In this document: positions 1 to 8,211 of the stretch, one piece after another | Numbering within the stretch: position 1 is the stretch's first letter | Layout: each line of letters begins with the position of its first letter | NCBI GenBank assembly: GCA_019694515.1 | Contig: JAIBBU010000011.1 | Location: 1 to 64,000 of the forward strand | Origin: Oligoflexia bacterium | GTDB lineage: Bacteria > Bdellovibrionota_C > UBA2361 > JBGSMV01 | Length of the DNA stretch: 64,000 bases | Direction: 5' to 3' | Translations under genes and position numbers: made by a program | The notes under the pieces: generated by a model | The model's input: only the letters and a program-made list of their open reading frames with translations | The model's database searches: none | What the model was told of the DNA's origin: nothing

Positions 1-4
1 AGGC

Positions 5-901
5 TTAAAGCACGCCCGCGGCTCCGCGATGAGCTTCCTCATAGATTCTTTCCGGATGCACATTTAGATCCCAAACGATGCCGCACCATGAGAGCAGCTT
101 TAAGCAGTAATGGCTGATATCGATCTCCCACCAGTACATCGACTGCCGCTCAGCGCCGGGATACCGATGATGGTTGTTATGCCAGCCCTCTCCGAGGGTG
201 ATTAACGCAAAGACTAGACTATTACGGCTATCATCGGTGGTATTGAAGCGCCGCGTACCCCAAAGGTGGGTGAAGGAATTGATACAGAAGGTGCCGTGAT
301 AGAGCAGGGTCGTGCTGATGCAGAATCCCCATACGAAAAGCTGAAACGCATTGGTGCCAAGCTCCGGATGAGCGACCGCGAGCCAATGCCCCAGCGCCAG
401 CAACATCGCGGCCAGTGAAACGGGCGCAACTAGATGGTTGCGATCCAGCAATCTAAGCTCCGGAACGCGGGTCAGATCTTTTACCAGTTCAGGACGGGCG
501 TGAATATACTGAGTACTGAGCACCCATCCGACATGGGCCCACCAAATTCCGTTCCAGCGCGGGGAATGAATATCATCCTCCAGATCAGAGTGTTTATGAT
601 GATGACGATGGTGCGAAGCCCACCAGATCGGCCCCTTTTGCGCCGACATGCTCCCCAAATAAGCGAGCACAAACTGAAACCAGCGGCTGGTCTTGTACGA
701 TTTGTGTGCAAAGTAGCGGTGGTAACCTCCGGTGATAGCGAACATGCGGACGAAGTATAACACCCCGCAGGTAACTGCGGCGAACCAGCTGAATCCGGCC
801 CAGATGACGGCAATGCAGCCTAGGTGAATAAGCCAGAAGGTGCCCTGTTTCAAAATATTGATTAGCTCAATTTTGTCTTCGGGGGTTCGGTCGTGGTGCA
901 T
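5..901 (-). CDS. Membrane fatty acyl desaturase (delta-9, acyl-CoA type)
   Basis: Predicted to introduce a cis double bond into a fatty acyl chain in the cytoplasmic membrane, using a di-iron centre. All three histidine boxes of the membrane desaturase family are visible: HRYFAH at about residues 61-66, HHRHHH at about 97-102 and HNNHH at about 240-244. Hydrophobic stretches lie between them, including about 23-56 and about 155-210. The length of 298 aa fits the bacterial DesC/SCD-like subgroup, which lacks a fused cytochrome b5. The start ATG at 901 gives a natural N-terminus. The gene stands alone, divergent from the metal transporter, behind a leader containing a 9-bp hairpin. The substrate form (acyl-CoA, acyl-ACP or lipid) cannot be told from sequence. 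Confidence 0.93.
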   Translation of the reverse strand: MHHDRTPEDKIELINILKQGTFWLIHLGCIAVIWAGFSWFAAVTCGVLYFVRMFAITGGYHRYFAHKSYKTSRWFQFVLAYLGSMSAQKGPIWWASHHRHHHKHSDLEDDIHSPRWNGIWWAHVGWVLSTQYIHARPELVKDLTRVPELRLLDRNHLVAPVSLAAMLLALGHWLAVAHPELGTNAFQLFVWGFCISTTLLYHGTFCINSFTHLWGTRRFNTTDDSRNSLVFALITLGEGWHNNHHRYPGAERQSMYWWEIDISHYCLKLLSWCGIVWDLNVHPERIYEEAHRGAAGVL

Positions 902-1278
902 GCAACCTCAATAAAAAATAACTGCAACCTGGCTTGGGGCTACGCAAAGGCGGAATGGATTTCGCATCCTTTTGGGATGCGAACGCTCTACATTCCTGAA
1001 GGCGAGGCTGATCATAGCATGTCCCGTTGGAGCGCGCTTCCCGAAACCATGAAGTTTAGTACGATTTAATTTTGGTCGAGGTTCCGATAGTCGCAGGCGG
1101 TCTCCTCCGAAGCTCCTATCCCTATGGAGGCGTCCTAAGGGGGCCAAGCTAATGCATCCGGGCAGTTAGATTGGGGAGCACCCCAGCGCCGAATGAGAAT
1201 TTTACTGAAGCGTCTGCCGCTGTGTTAAATTTTCTGTAATTCCGGCATATTGAAGCATCGGCTACCTTTTTTGTTGGA
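902..1278. other. Intergenic region between desaturase and metal transporter
   Basis: This 377-base divergent intergenic stretch must hold the promoters of both the desaturase and the ABC transporter. Besides a 9-bp hairpin near the desaturase I see no clear gene. An 80-codon reading frame on the minus strand has no ribosome binding site or recognisable protein and is rejected. I found no convincing Zur or FadR box by eye. Confidence 0.5.
961..983 (-). other. Hairpin in the desaturase 5' leader
   Basis: A perfect 9-bp stem (TTCGCATCC with GGATGCGAA) closes a 5-base loop about 60 bases upstream of the desaturase start. There is no uridine tract, so it is not a standard terminator. It could be an operator dyad or an mRNA leader element controlling desaturase expression. 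Confidence 0.4.
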
Positions 1279-2094
1279 ATGCGTTTTCTTCTGTTGCTCC
1301 TACCTTGGTGCTGTACCTTGACCGCGCTGGCTGAACGCCAGCCGCTGCAGATCGGTGTAAGCATCAATCCTTTAGTTTCAGTTGTGGCGGCGATCGGGGG
1401 CCAAGCCGCGCAGACCAGCCTGCTCGTGCCGGCGATAACCGATCCCCACACATTTGAACTTTCCCCGCGGCAGCTTCGAACCATCGAACGGAGCGATCTG
1501 CTGGTATTTGTCGGGCTGGGACTCGAATTTTGGGCTCGTAATTTTTCGGCTAGCCAGCGTGCTAAGCTTTTTCTGTTAGGGAAAACCCTGCTCGAAGATA
1601 ATCCCCATGTTTGGCTGGATCCGACCTTGCTTCGATCGCGCCTGCCGGAGCTGGCCGATCGGATGTGCGGGTTACGTCCGGAACTCTGCGCAACATTTCA
1701 GCGCAACCTATCGACCTATCAGGCCTTGCTGCTCCAGCTCGATCAGGAGCTGGCCCTGGAAATCAAAGGCTGGAGCAAGAAGAATTTCGTGTCCTATCAT
1801 CCGGCTTGGCACTATTTTGCAAAACACTACGGCCTGACTGAGATCGGTGAACTAAAGCGGGGCCATATGAGCGATATCTCGATCCAGGAATTGCAAGAGC
1901 TGCTTAAACGCTCGCATAACTCCGGAGCCTCGGTATTCCTAATCGAACCGCGCGGCGCTACGCAGCAAGTTTCTGAATTCGCTACCCGTTTGGGTTTCGA
2001 GGTAGTGGAGGTGGATGATTTGGGATTAGCGGGCGAGGATTATATTAGTTTGATGCGACGCAATGTGGGCGCTCTAGCGCGGGTGATGAAGTGA
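1279..2094 (+). CDS. znuA: Zinc/manganese ABC transporter substrate-binding protein
   Basis: Periplasmic solute-binding protein of the cluster 9 (TroA/ZnuA) family, capturing Zn or Mn and delivering it to the adjacent permease. A Sec signal peptide is clear at the N-terminus (leucine-rich core ending at TALA, about residue 17). The metal-site context is present: DPHTFE around residue 58, NPHVWLDP around 111, SYHPAWH around 175 and EVDD near 253. The protein is 271 aa, slightly short, and lacks the His/Asp-rich loop of enterobacterial ZnuA, so Mn or Fe specificity is possible. Its stop overlaps the GTG start of the ATPase gene by four bases (GTGA), showing an operon. Confidence 0.88.
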   Translation: MRFLLLLLPWCCTLTALAERQPLQIGVSINPLVSVVAAIGGQAAQTSLLVPAITDPHTFELSPRQLRTIERSDLLVFVGLGLEFWARNFSASQRAKLFLLGKTLLEDNPHVWLDPTLLRSRLPELADRMCGLRPELCATFQRNLSTYQALLLQLDQELALEIKGWSKKNFVSYHPAWHYFAKHYGLTEIGELKRGHMSDISIQELQELLKRSHNSGASVFLIEPRGATQQVSEFATRLGFEVVEVDDLGLAGEDYISLMRRNVGALARVMK

Positions 2095-2855
2095 GTTCGT
2101 ACGCCATTCAGTTAAATGACCTGGATCTGAGAATTGAGAATCGGCTGGTTCTAGAGAATATCTCGATCAATATTGAACCGCAAAAACTAATCGTAGTTTT
2201 TGGACCTAACGGTGCGGGCAAAACCTCGCTGCTGCGGGTGCTGTTGGGGCAGTTAAAGCCCACTCGAGGAGAGGTCCTAATCTTTGGCGAGCCGGTCGAA
2301 CAAGGGCGATTGCAGATCGGGTACGTGCCGCAGCACGTGCTGGGCCGCCGTGATTTCCCGATTACGGTCGAAAAGGCGGTCATGTTGGGCCGCTTAAGTA
2401 AGATTGGGCTGTTTAGGCGTCCGCAGAGATCAGATTTTGAAGCCTGCGAAGAGGCCTTGCTGAATGTGGGCTTGGAGGCTCTCGCCCAGAAGCCGCTCTC
2501 TGATCTTTCCGGCGGACAGCGCCAGCGGGTCTTCCTGGCCCGTGCGCTCGCCGGAGAGCCGCGCATTCTGCTCTTGGATGAGGCAACCTCCGGGGTCGAT
2601 GCCGGCGCTAAGGAAAATCTCTACGATTTACTGGTGCGGCTGAAGGAGCAGCTGACGGTAGTTTTCGTAACCCATGATATGAGTGTGGTGTCCCGAGCGG
2701 TGGATGTGGTGATGTGTCTTAACCGCACCCTGGTCTCGCATGGTCGTCCGGAGCAGGCCCTGAGCGACGAAGCGCTTGCTTGCATGTACGGAGACCGGAC
2801 TTCATTGTTTACCCACTGCAATGTTTCGCATGTGCATGTGCACAAGCACGAGTAG
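2091..2855 (+). CDS. znuC: Metal ABC transporter ATP-binding protein
   Basis: ATPase subunit powering metal import with the neighbouring binding protein and permease. It carries Walker A GPNGAGKTS (residues 38-46), the ABC signature LSGGQRQR around 140, Walker B ILLLDEATSGVD around 160 and the switch histidine in VTHDM near 195. The C-terminal tail is histidine-rich (HCNVSHVHVHKHE), which is seen in some zinc/manganese ATPases and could sense or buffer metal. The GTG start at 2091 overlaps the end of the binding-protein gene. The permease begins five bases after its stop. Length of 254 aa is normal for ZnuC/MntB-like ATPases. Confidence 0.92.
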   Translation: MSSYAIQLNDLDLRIENRLVLENISINIEPQKLIVVFGPNGAGKTSLLRVLLGQLKPTRGEVLIFGEPVEQGRLQIGYVPQHVLGRRDFPITVEKAVMLGRLSKIGLFRRPQRSDFEACEEALLNVGLEALAQKPLSDLSGGQRQRVFLARALAGEPRILLLDEATSGVDAGAKENLYDLLVRLKEQLTVVFVTHDMSVVSRAVDVVMCLNRTLVSHGRPEQALSDEALACMYGDRTSLFTHCNVSHVHVHKHE

Positions 2856-2860
2856 CCACC

Positions 2861-3661
2861 ATGTTTGAACTTTTACAGTACGATTTTATGCAGCGCGCCC
2901 TCTCAGCGGGTGCAATCGTGGGGCTGGTCTGTTCGGTGCTGGGAGTGTTTGTGGTGCTGCGGGGGCTTAGCTTTATCGGAGCAGGAATTTCGCACGCCGC
3001 ATTTGCGGGTGTGGCGCTCGCGTTTTTGCTTGGTATTCCTCCGGTGTTAGGAGCTTTCGTCTTTTGTTCCTTGGTCGCTTTCTCGATTGGCTATGCGAGC
3101 CGGCTTGGCAAGATTCGCGAGGAAACCTCAATTGGAATCCTTTTTGCCGCTTCGATGGCGCTGGCGGTGCTGCTGTTTGGCTTGATGAAGAATCCGAATG
3201 TTGACGTGATGTCCTATCTATTCGGGGCAATCTTATTGATCTCCGGTTACGATCTGTATGTTTGCGTGGTATTAGGTGGTTGTGTATTGCTGGCGCTGTT
3301 CCTTTTTTACAAGGAGATCGTCAGCGTGGTATTCGATGAAGAGCTGGCGCGAGTTTCGGGTGTACCGGCTACTCTGATTGTGTATCTTCTGCTCGTCATG
3401 CTTTCCCTCAGTGTCGTGGTGTCGATGATGGTGGTCGGAACGATCTTGGTGTCCGCGCTGATCGTTACACCGGCGGCGACCGCGCTGCAGCTTTCCAAGA
3501 ATATTGATCGGGTCGTTGGAATTGCGGCGCTGTTGGGTGTCGCAGAGACGGAAGGTGGTTTAGTGCTGTCTTACTATTTAAATTCCGCGCCGGGGCCCAC
3601 CATCGTGCTGCTATCTACGGCTATTTTTGCCCTGACGGCGCTTACCCGAAAACTGGCTTAA
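2861..3661 (+). CDS. znuB: Metal ABC transporter permease (ABC-3 family)
   Basis: Integral membrane permease of the ABC-3 family, partner of the preceding ATPase. It is 266 aa with about eight hydrophobic segments from residue 13 to the end. Family features include the early VLRGLSFIGAGISHAAFAG segment and the VVSMMVVGTILVSALIVTPA segment in the second half. The start is set at 2861: the frame is open back to 2780, but that extension overlaps the ATPase gene and would add a cysteine-rich non-membrane tail, whereas 2861 gives a standard cytoplasmic N-terminus. It closes a three-gene importer operon. Confidence 0.9.
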   Translation: MFELLQYDFMQRALSAGAIVGLVCSVLGVFVVLRGLSFIGAGISHAAFAGVALAFLLGIPPVLGAFVFCSLVAFSIGYASRLGKIREETSIGILFAASMALAVLLFGLMKNPNVDVMSYLFGAILLISGYDLYVCVVLGGCVLLALFLFYKEIVSVVFDEELARVSGVPATLIVYLLLVMLSLSVVVSMMVVGTILVSALIVTPAATALQLSKNIDRVVGIAALLGVAETEGGLVLSYYLNSAPGPTIVLLSTAIFALTALTRKLA

Positions 3662-3800
3662 ATCACCCCATTTCCTCAGGTATACTAGCATTTTAGCGCA
3701 TGATAAACTTTTGATTGAGTGGTCCGCGTTCTTTAACAATTTGCCCGGGTAGAAGCTTCAAATCTCTGTCCCCTAGTCCGCCGCACGCTCGGCTGAGTAA

Positions 3801-3818
3801 CGGGACATGAGAGTGCCA
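3801..3818 (+). repeat. Left inverted repeat of the HAD element
   Basis: The sequence CGGGACATGAGAGTGCCA reads inward here. Its partner at 4845-4861 reads CGGGATTGAGAGTGCCA on the opposite strand. The two match at 16 positions with one mismatch and one gap, including an exact 11-base core TGAGAGTGCCA. Confidence 0.6.
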
Positions 3819-3842
3819 AAAGGTTTTTAGATCCCAGCCCCT

Positions 3843-3888
3843 GTACTGGCCAATGCAATCCGATCCGTTGGACTGCATTGGTCAGTAC
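3843..3888 (+). other. 19-bp hairpin upstream of the HAD gene
   Basis: The arms 3843-3861 and 3870-3888 pair over 19 positions with one G-U pair and one A-C mismatch in the plus-strand RNA, around an 8-base loop. No T-run follows, so it is not an ordinary terminator. It sits about 50 bases before the HAD start and could be an operator, an RNA control element or a structural end of the transferred segment. Confidence 0.6.
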
Positions 3889-3939
3889 CTGTTCACCGAA
3901 GTTCAAATCCACTTCAAGACAGACCGGGGGAGTTCAGGG

Positions 3940-4776
3940 ATGAAGGATGTAGAAGTTCTCAACAGCCAGCGGCTGGGGACCAGGGAACTGCGTCCGCTGT
4001 CGCTGCACAAGGTGTTTCCGCTGATCAATCCGGAGCGGATGGCGATCTTGACAGACGGGGACGGGACGTTGTTTGACAGCAAGCCGACCAACGTCAGAGG
4101 GTTTCTTGCGGCGGTAGATCGTTTCTACCTCGACCGGGCTCCGGCCGACGTAGTCGAACGGGCGAAGATTCACATCGTCGACTGCCACCGTCTGGGCCAG
4201 TACGCCTGGTTCAGACGCGACCTGTGGGCAATCCTCAGGCCATACTCTTCCGGTCTCTTCGGAGACGAGGTGGAGATGGACGAGGCGCTGTCGGCCGTGC
4301 GAAACCAGTACGTTCTCGACGCGGTCGGCAGGGGAGAGATCGTGCTGTTCCGGCAAGTGCTGCTCTTCTTCCAAGAGCTTGCATCGGTCGGAAGGCCGGC
4401 GGCTCTCTACAGCGCCAATGGAAAGGCGCTGATGGAGAAGATGTTGACCATGATGCTGGGGGGCGAGGAGGAGATGAACAGGCTTCTCCCTGTCCGGCAT
4501 TATGGGAGATCGCTGCCGGGAGATCTGAGGTCGAAGCCGTACCCGGACGGGTACGAGCTCGCGGCCAAAGACCTCCGCCGCAAACCCGAAGAGTGCGTGA
4601 TCCTGGAGGACGAGGTCGAGCCGATCGTCCATGCCGTCACGGCGGGATTCGGTGGGGCCGTGCACTTCGAGGTCGCACAGCACGATCGGCTGGTGCGGCG
4701 CGAGCTCCGGGAGCGGCTGAATGGACTGCGTTGCCGGGTCCATGTCGCTCACAGGTTCCGCCAGCTGCATCTGTAG
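3940..4776 (+). CDS. HAD-superfamily phosphatase (probably horizontally acquired)
   Basis: A haloacid-dehalogenase-type hydrolase of 278 aa, likely a cytoplasmic phosphatase acting on a small phosphorylated metabolite. Motif I is DGDGTLFDS at about residues 34-42 (nucleophile and acid aspartates). Motif II is probably LYSANGKA near 155, and motif IV is ILEDEVEPIVHA near 223. A large cap region lies between motifs I and II. The start is placed at ATG 3940 because it has a GGGA ribosome binding site; an extension back to 3853 would run through a strong hairpin. Codons are strongly G/C-ending, unlike neighbouring genes, and as a side effect the reverse strand is also open for 278 codons. The exact substrate is unknown. 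Confidence 0.8.
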   Translation: MKDVEVLNSQRLGTRELRPLSLHKVFPLINPERMAILTDGDGTLFDSKPTNVRGFLAAVDRFYLDRAPADVVERAKIHIVDCHRLGQYAWFRRDLWAILRPYSSGLFGDEVEMDEALSAVRNQYVLDAVGRGEIVLFRQVLLFFQELASVGRPAALYSANGKALMEKMLTMMLGGEEEMNRLLPVRHYGRSLPGDLRSKPYPDGYELAAKDLRRKPEECVILEDEVEPIVHAVTAGFGGAVHFEVAQHDRLVRRELRERLNGLRCRVHVAHRFRQLHL

Positions 4777-4790
4777 CAGCCGGTAAGGGA

Positions 4791-4834
4791 TGGGGAATTC
4801 GCAGGCCGACGAAAGTCAGCCCGCGGATTCCCCA
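4791..4834 (+). other. Extended hairpin with GAAA tetraloop after the HAD gene
   Basis: A long, nearly symmetrical stem begins with 12-base outer arms (4791-4802 with 4823-4834, one G-T wobble). It continues inward through GGC/GCC and GAC/GTC to a GAAA tetraloop, interrupted by two single mismatches. It begins about 14 bases after the HAD stop. A U-tract is absent, so it is more likely an mRNA 3' stabiliser, processing site or Rho-linked structure than an intrinsic terminator. Confidence 0.65.
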
Positions 4835-4844
4835 GAGGGTTAAC

Positions 4845-4861
4845 TGGCACTCTCAATCCCG
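4845..4861 (-). repeat. Right inverted repeat of the HAD element
   Basis: Inverted partner of 3801-3818, read on the minus strand as CGGGATTGAGAGTGCCA. It lies 11 bases from the stop codon of the GH3 gene, so an insertion here would have left both flanking genes intact. Confidence 0.6.
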
Positions 4862-4872
4862 AACCTTTTAAT

Positions 4873-6417
4873 CTATGCCAAAATCGCCCCGCTCTGGCGG
4901 GCGAAATCCCTCAGATTAGATAGAATCTCCCGATCGTTGATAATTCTTGGCACCTTATGCTGCCCTCCCAGCTTTCCGCGACTTTTCATCCAGGCGGCGA
5001 ATGTTCCGCTTGGAACGACCGCTAATTGCGGGGGATTAAGACCGAATCCCTTGGAGCGGTGTGCGGCGTAGTCCTCGTTGCGCTCGCATAACCGTCGATC
5101 AAGCTTGTTTTTAAAACTATCAAGCGCCGGAGCATTGGGCATGTTCTTGGCAAATTCGATCACATAAAGATGCCCACCTAGCTCACCGGCATGCTGCGGA
5201 AAGATCGGCCCGACCGAATAATCCGAGACCGCGCTTCCGATCTCCCGCGCCGCTTCCGATATGCTCTCTTCAATTTCCTCCGCGATCAGATGCTCTCCAA
5301 AAGCTGAGAGATAATAAGAGGTGCGTCCTGTGACTAATAGTCGCGGCACCTTGGTCTCTACAAATTTAACTGTATCACCTAACACATAGGACCAAAGACC
5401 AGCGCAGGTTGTTACGATCACGGCATAGTTAAGATCCGGCTGGATATCAGCAACCCAATGTCTTGTAGGATTAGGAGCGCCAAGCTCCTCCAGCGGTACA
5501 AATTCATAAAATAATCCGCCGTCCAGGTTGAGCCTCAAGCCTTCGCCGTAGCCACGATCAGCGATCGCGATGAAGCCCTCACTCGCTGGATATACCTCAC
5601 GCAGCTCGGCGTGACTGCCCTCAAGCAGATCCTGAAACTGTTTCAGATATGGAGCAAAGTTAACTCCGCCATGCACCAACAGTTCTAAGTTCGGATAGAG
5701 GCTATGGAGCTTTCCATCGGTGCCCGGCTTGAGCTCGGAAAGTTTTTTAACCAAGATCAGCATCCAGGCCGGCACGCCACTCAAGGTTCGGATGTCCTGC
5801 CGCAGCGATTCGCGTCCGAGAATCTCAATCTTTTTTTCCCAGTCGCTGATTAATGCCAGCTCAAGCGGTGGAAAATAGCGCGGCCTCGCCCACCATGGCA
5901 GGGTCTTTACGACAATCCCACTCAGATCTCCGCTCCAGACTCCTGGCGCCTGTTTCACTAGATCGGCACTGCCGCCCAGGAAGAAGCTTTTGCCTCCGAA
6001 AATCTTGCTGTGAGGTCGATTGGTCACGTGGTAGACGAGCAGATCCAATCCCGCACGGCTATTCGACCGCACCATCTGTCTTGAGCAGGGGATGTACTTG
6101 GTGGTGCCTGAGGTAGTGCCGGAACTCACCGGGATAAAGGGAATTAGTCCGGGCCAGCTACAGTCGTGGAAGTTGGGAAAACTCTCTTTCCAGTAACCAT
6201 CCCAGAAATCTTCGTACTTTCGAAGCGGTACCTGCTTCTGAAATTGGGCGACATTCTTTATCTGGGTGAAGCCGTGATCGCGCCCGAAGCGGGTAGCTGC
6301 CGCGGTTTTCAATAGCTGCTTTAGCTGCTGCTCCTGTGTCTGCACAGGATCGAGGGCGCACAGTCGCGCCATGCGGTACTTAGCGTAACCGCGAAGAAGC
6401 GGGGTCAGATCGATCAT
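4873..6417 (-). CDS. GH3-family adenylate-forming enzyme
   Basis: Member of the GH3 auxin-responsive promoter family, 514 aa, a typical length for the bacterial branch. Plant GH3 enzymes adenylate carboxylic acids and link them to amino acids; the bacterial substrates are mostly unknown. The P-loop-like ATP motif SSGTTSGTTKYIP lies at about residues 97-109. Further family segments are LVHGGVNFAPYL near 250, YPASEGFIA near 278 and LVTGRTSYYLSAFGEHL near 360, which corresponds to the hinge before the C-terminal domain. The ATG overlaps the stop of the 79-aa gene upstream (TAATG), indicating translational coupling. An acyl-amide-forming role is inference from the family. Confidence 0.9.
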   Translation of the reverse strand: MIDLTPLLRGYAKYRMARLCALDPVQTQEQQLKQLLKTAAATRFGRDHGFTQIKNVAQFQKQVPLRKYEDFWDGYWKESFPNFHDCSWPGLIPFIPVSSGTTSGTTKYIPCSRQMVRSNSRAGLDLLVYHVTNRPHSKIFGGKSFFLGGSADLVKQAPGVWSGDLSGIVVKTLPWWARPRYFPPLELALISDWEKKIEILGRESLRQDIRTLSGVPAWMLILVKKLSELKPGTDGKLHSLYPNLELLVHGGVNFAPYLKQFQDLLEGSHAELREVYPASEGFIAIADRGYGEGLRLNLDGGLFYEFVPLEELGAPNPTRHWVADIQPDLNYAVIVTTCAGLWSYVLGDTVKFVETKVPRLLVTGRTSYYLSAFGEHLIAEEIEESISEAAREIGSAVSDYSVGPIFPQHAGELGGHLYVIEFAKNMPNAPALDSFKNKLDRRLCERNEDYAAHRSKGFGLNPPQLAVVPSGTFAAWMKSRGKLGGQHKVPRIINDREILSNLRDFARQSGAILA

Positions 6418-6656
6418 TATAAGCTCATACCACGGGCGTCATGCTCGATCACGACCTCGGCCCCGCCGGTGTAAAGAATAATGGCATCTGGATGCCCAGA
6501 AAGACGATGGAAGAGTGAGGAACGGTCAGAAGCAAAGTTGCGTACCCGAGCCAGGCGGGGATAGGGTCGATCCCAATCCCATACGACATCCTCCAGCTCC
6601 ACCCACTGTTCGTCGAATAGGTTCTTGATTTGGCTCCAGGGAAGACGGACGGTCAT
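6417..6656 (-). CDS. Small conserved-looking protein coupled to the GH3 gene
   Basis: I do not recognise this 79-aa protein. It is soluble, rich in tryptophan and arginine in the first half (VVWDWDRPYPRL near residue 23), with a short beta-like tail (DAIILYTGGAEVVIEHD). The frame is open further upstream to 6764, but the preceding 36 codons look non-coding and overlap the hisS promoter region, so ATG 6656 (start MTVRLPW) is chosen. Its stop overlaps the GH3 start in TAATG, so the two are made together and may work together. It could be an accessory or regulatory subunit; no function is claimed. Confidence 0.65.
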   Translation of the reverse strand: MTVRLPWSQIKNLFDEQWVELEDVVWDWDRPYPRLARVRNFASDRSSLFHRLSGHPDAIILYTGGAEVVIEHDARGMSL

Positions 6657-6735
6657 TCTTCGGGCTCCTCGAAATGTGCTGGAAATAGGGCCGGAAAACA
6701 TTCTACCGCAGCTCAGCGATGCAGGCAACGAAAGC

Positions 6736-6763
6736 TTGCTGCCTCCCCTGGTTGCGCTATACA
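6736..6763 (+). promoter_or_regulatory. Candidate sigma-70 promoter for hisS
   Basis: A -35 hexamer TTGCTG (6736-6741) and a -10 hexamer TATACA (6758-6763) are separated by 16 bases and point towards hisS, about 120 bases upstream of its ATG. This is the best promoter match in the divergent region shared with the 79-aa/GH3 operon. Confidence 0.5.
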
Positions 6764-6885
6764 CTCTTGAGCCAGCAGGCGGGACCGACCTTGGTTGGCA
6801 GCTCTGTCGCCCTAGACACGTTGTTTGGGGAGTTAAGGAGAGGCGCGCTTTTCAAAATTCACTGGAGAGCGGCTGGACCAGGTTA

Positions 6886-8211
6886 ATGAGCAAAATTAAG
6901 AATATATCCGGATTTCCCGAGTGGCTGCCGCAGCAAAAGATCGTTGAAGAGCGCTTGATTCAGCGGATCAAGGCGATCTATTCGAGCTTTGGGTTTACTC
7001 CGATTGAAACGCCTGCGGTGGAGCTGGTCTCCACCCTGACCTCAGGCAGTGAGGTGGATAAGGAGATCTATGCTATTCGCCGCCTGCATGATGACGGCAC
7101 CAAAGAGGCCGAGCTGGCGCTGCACTTCGACTTGACGGTGCCCTTAGCGCGTTATGTAGCGCAGCACTTTAGTGAACTTGATTTTCCTTTCAAGCGTTAT
7201 CAGCTCCAAAAATCATGGCGTGGGGACCGTCCTCAAAAAGGCCGGTTTAGAGAGTTTTATCAGTTTGATATCGACATTATCGCGCGCGACACGTTGCCGC
7301 TTAGCGCCGATGCCGAAACAATCATGGTGTTGGACCAGGTCTTTGAAGCGCTGGATTGCGGGAAGTATCTAATTCGTCTCAATAACCGCAAAATTCTTTT
7401 AGGGATTTATGCTTCGTTGGGGCTTGATGACGAGCAGCGACGTGCTGCCATTGTCGCAGTTGATAAGATTCTAAAGATCGGGCGCGACGGGGTAACGAAG
7501 GAGCTAACCGAACAGGTCAAGCTCGATAGCTTGGTCGCAGAGAAGATCGTGGATTTGGCCGATGTCCGGATCGTACCCTCAGAGGCGGAATACATTCTTA
7601 GCAGCCTGGAGATCGACGATAAGACTTTCGTTAGCGGCAAGCAGGAATTGGTTGAGCTAATTAGCATTCTGCCCGAGGAAACGCTTAAGAATATCCAGAT
7701 CGATCTTAGTCTGGCACGCGGGCTAGATTATTATACCGGTGTCATTTTGGAGGTGCAGCTGGAGGATTATCCGCAGTTCGGGACAGTCGCTTCCGGGGGA
7801 CGCTATGACGATCTGGCGTCGCGCTTTATTAATAAGAAACTGCCGGGGGTAGGTGTGTCACTCGGGCTGACCCGTTTTCTAGATTTGGCTTTTAGCAACG
7901 ACCTCTTTCCGCTCGACCGCAAGTCTCCCACCCAAGTATTGGTGGCGGTGAACTCGGAACAGCAGCGCAAGGCATGCAACGAAGTGGCGCAGCGCATTCG
8001 AGATAATGGAATCGCCTGCGAGGTATCGCTAGGGTCGCAGCGCTTAGGAAAACAGATCGATTATGCGGATGCTAAAGGGGTGCGCTTCGTTATTTTTGTA
8101 GACCCCGACACTCAGCATCTCGAGGTTAAAGATCTTGTATCTAAAGAGCAGCACCCGATCGGCGATTTAAGCAGCTGGTGTCGTACTACTTTTGGCGCGA
8201 TCGAGGCGTAA
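6886..8211 (+). CDS. hisS: Histidyl-tRNA synthetase
   Basis: Charges tRNA-His with histidine in the cytoplasm. The class II catalytic core is clear: the N-terminal GFPEWLP segment at residues 9-15, motif 2 and its surroundings ([20 protein letters not shown] near 100-120), the HisA signature [10 protein letters not shown] near 275-285 and motif 3 [14 protein letters not shown] near 322. The anticodon-binding domain covers about 345-441. The open frame starts at 6625, but ATG 6886 matches the usual HisRS N-terminus; the upstream part is promoter and leader. The stop overlaps the ATG of the antiporter gene (TAATG). Confidence 0.96.
   Translation: MSKIKNISGFPEWLPQQKIVEERLIQRIKAIYSSFGFTPIETPAVELVSTLTSGSEVDKEIYAIRRLHDDGTKEAELALHFDLTVPLARYVAQHFSELDFPFKRYQLQKSWRGDRPQKGRFREFYQFDIDIIARDTLPLSADAETIMVLDQVFEALDCGKYLIRLNNRKILLGIYASLGLDDEQRRAAIVAVDKILKIGRDGVTKELTEQVKLDSLVAEKIVDLADVRIVPSEAEYILSSLEIDDKTFVSGKQELVELISILPEETLKNIQIDLSLARGLDYYTGVILEVQLEDYPQFGTVASGGRYDDLASRFINKKLPGVGVSLGLTRFLDLAFSNDLFPLDRKSPTQVLVAVNSEQQRKACNEVAQRIRDNGIACEVSLGSQRLGKQIDYADAKGVRFVIFVDPDTQHLEVKDLVSKEQHPIGDLSSWCRTTFGAIEA

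Larger units (their letters stand above)
3801..4861. mobile_element. Putative inverted-repeat-bounded gene element carrying a HAD phosphatase
   Basis: A segment of about 1.06 kb lying between the 3' ends of the metal permease gene and the GH3 gene. Its ends are imperfect inverted copies of the same sequence (3801-3818 and 4845-4861). Between them are a strong hairpin, a single HAD phosphatase gene and a second strong hairpin. The gene's codons end in G or C much more often than the neighbours', so it looks transferred. No transposase or integrase is present and no target duplication is obvious. It could be a non-autonomous mobile cassette, or a transferred gene with regulatory dyads that only resemble terminal repeats. 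Confidence 0.35.

Noticed and set aside
908-1147. 80-codon minus-strand frame upstream of the desaturase
   Set aside because: It contains the hairpin at 961-983, is rich in Arg and Pro without pattern, and has no ribosome binding site.
3934-4770. A 278-codon open frame opposite the HAD gene
   Set aside because: It mirrors a gene rich in G/C third positions and has no known motif or ribosome binding site; the HAD motifs are on the plus strand.
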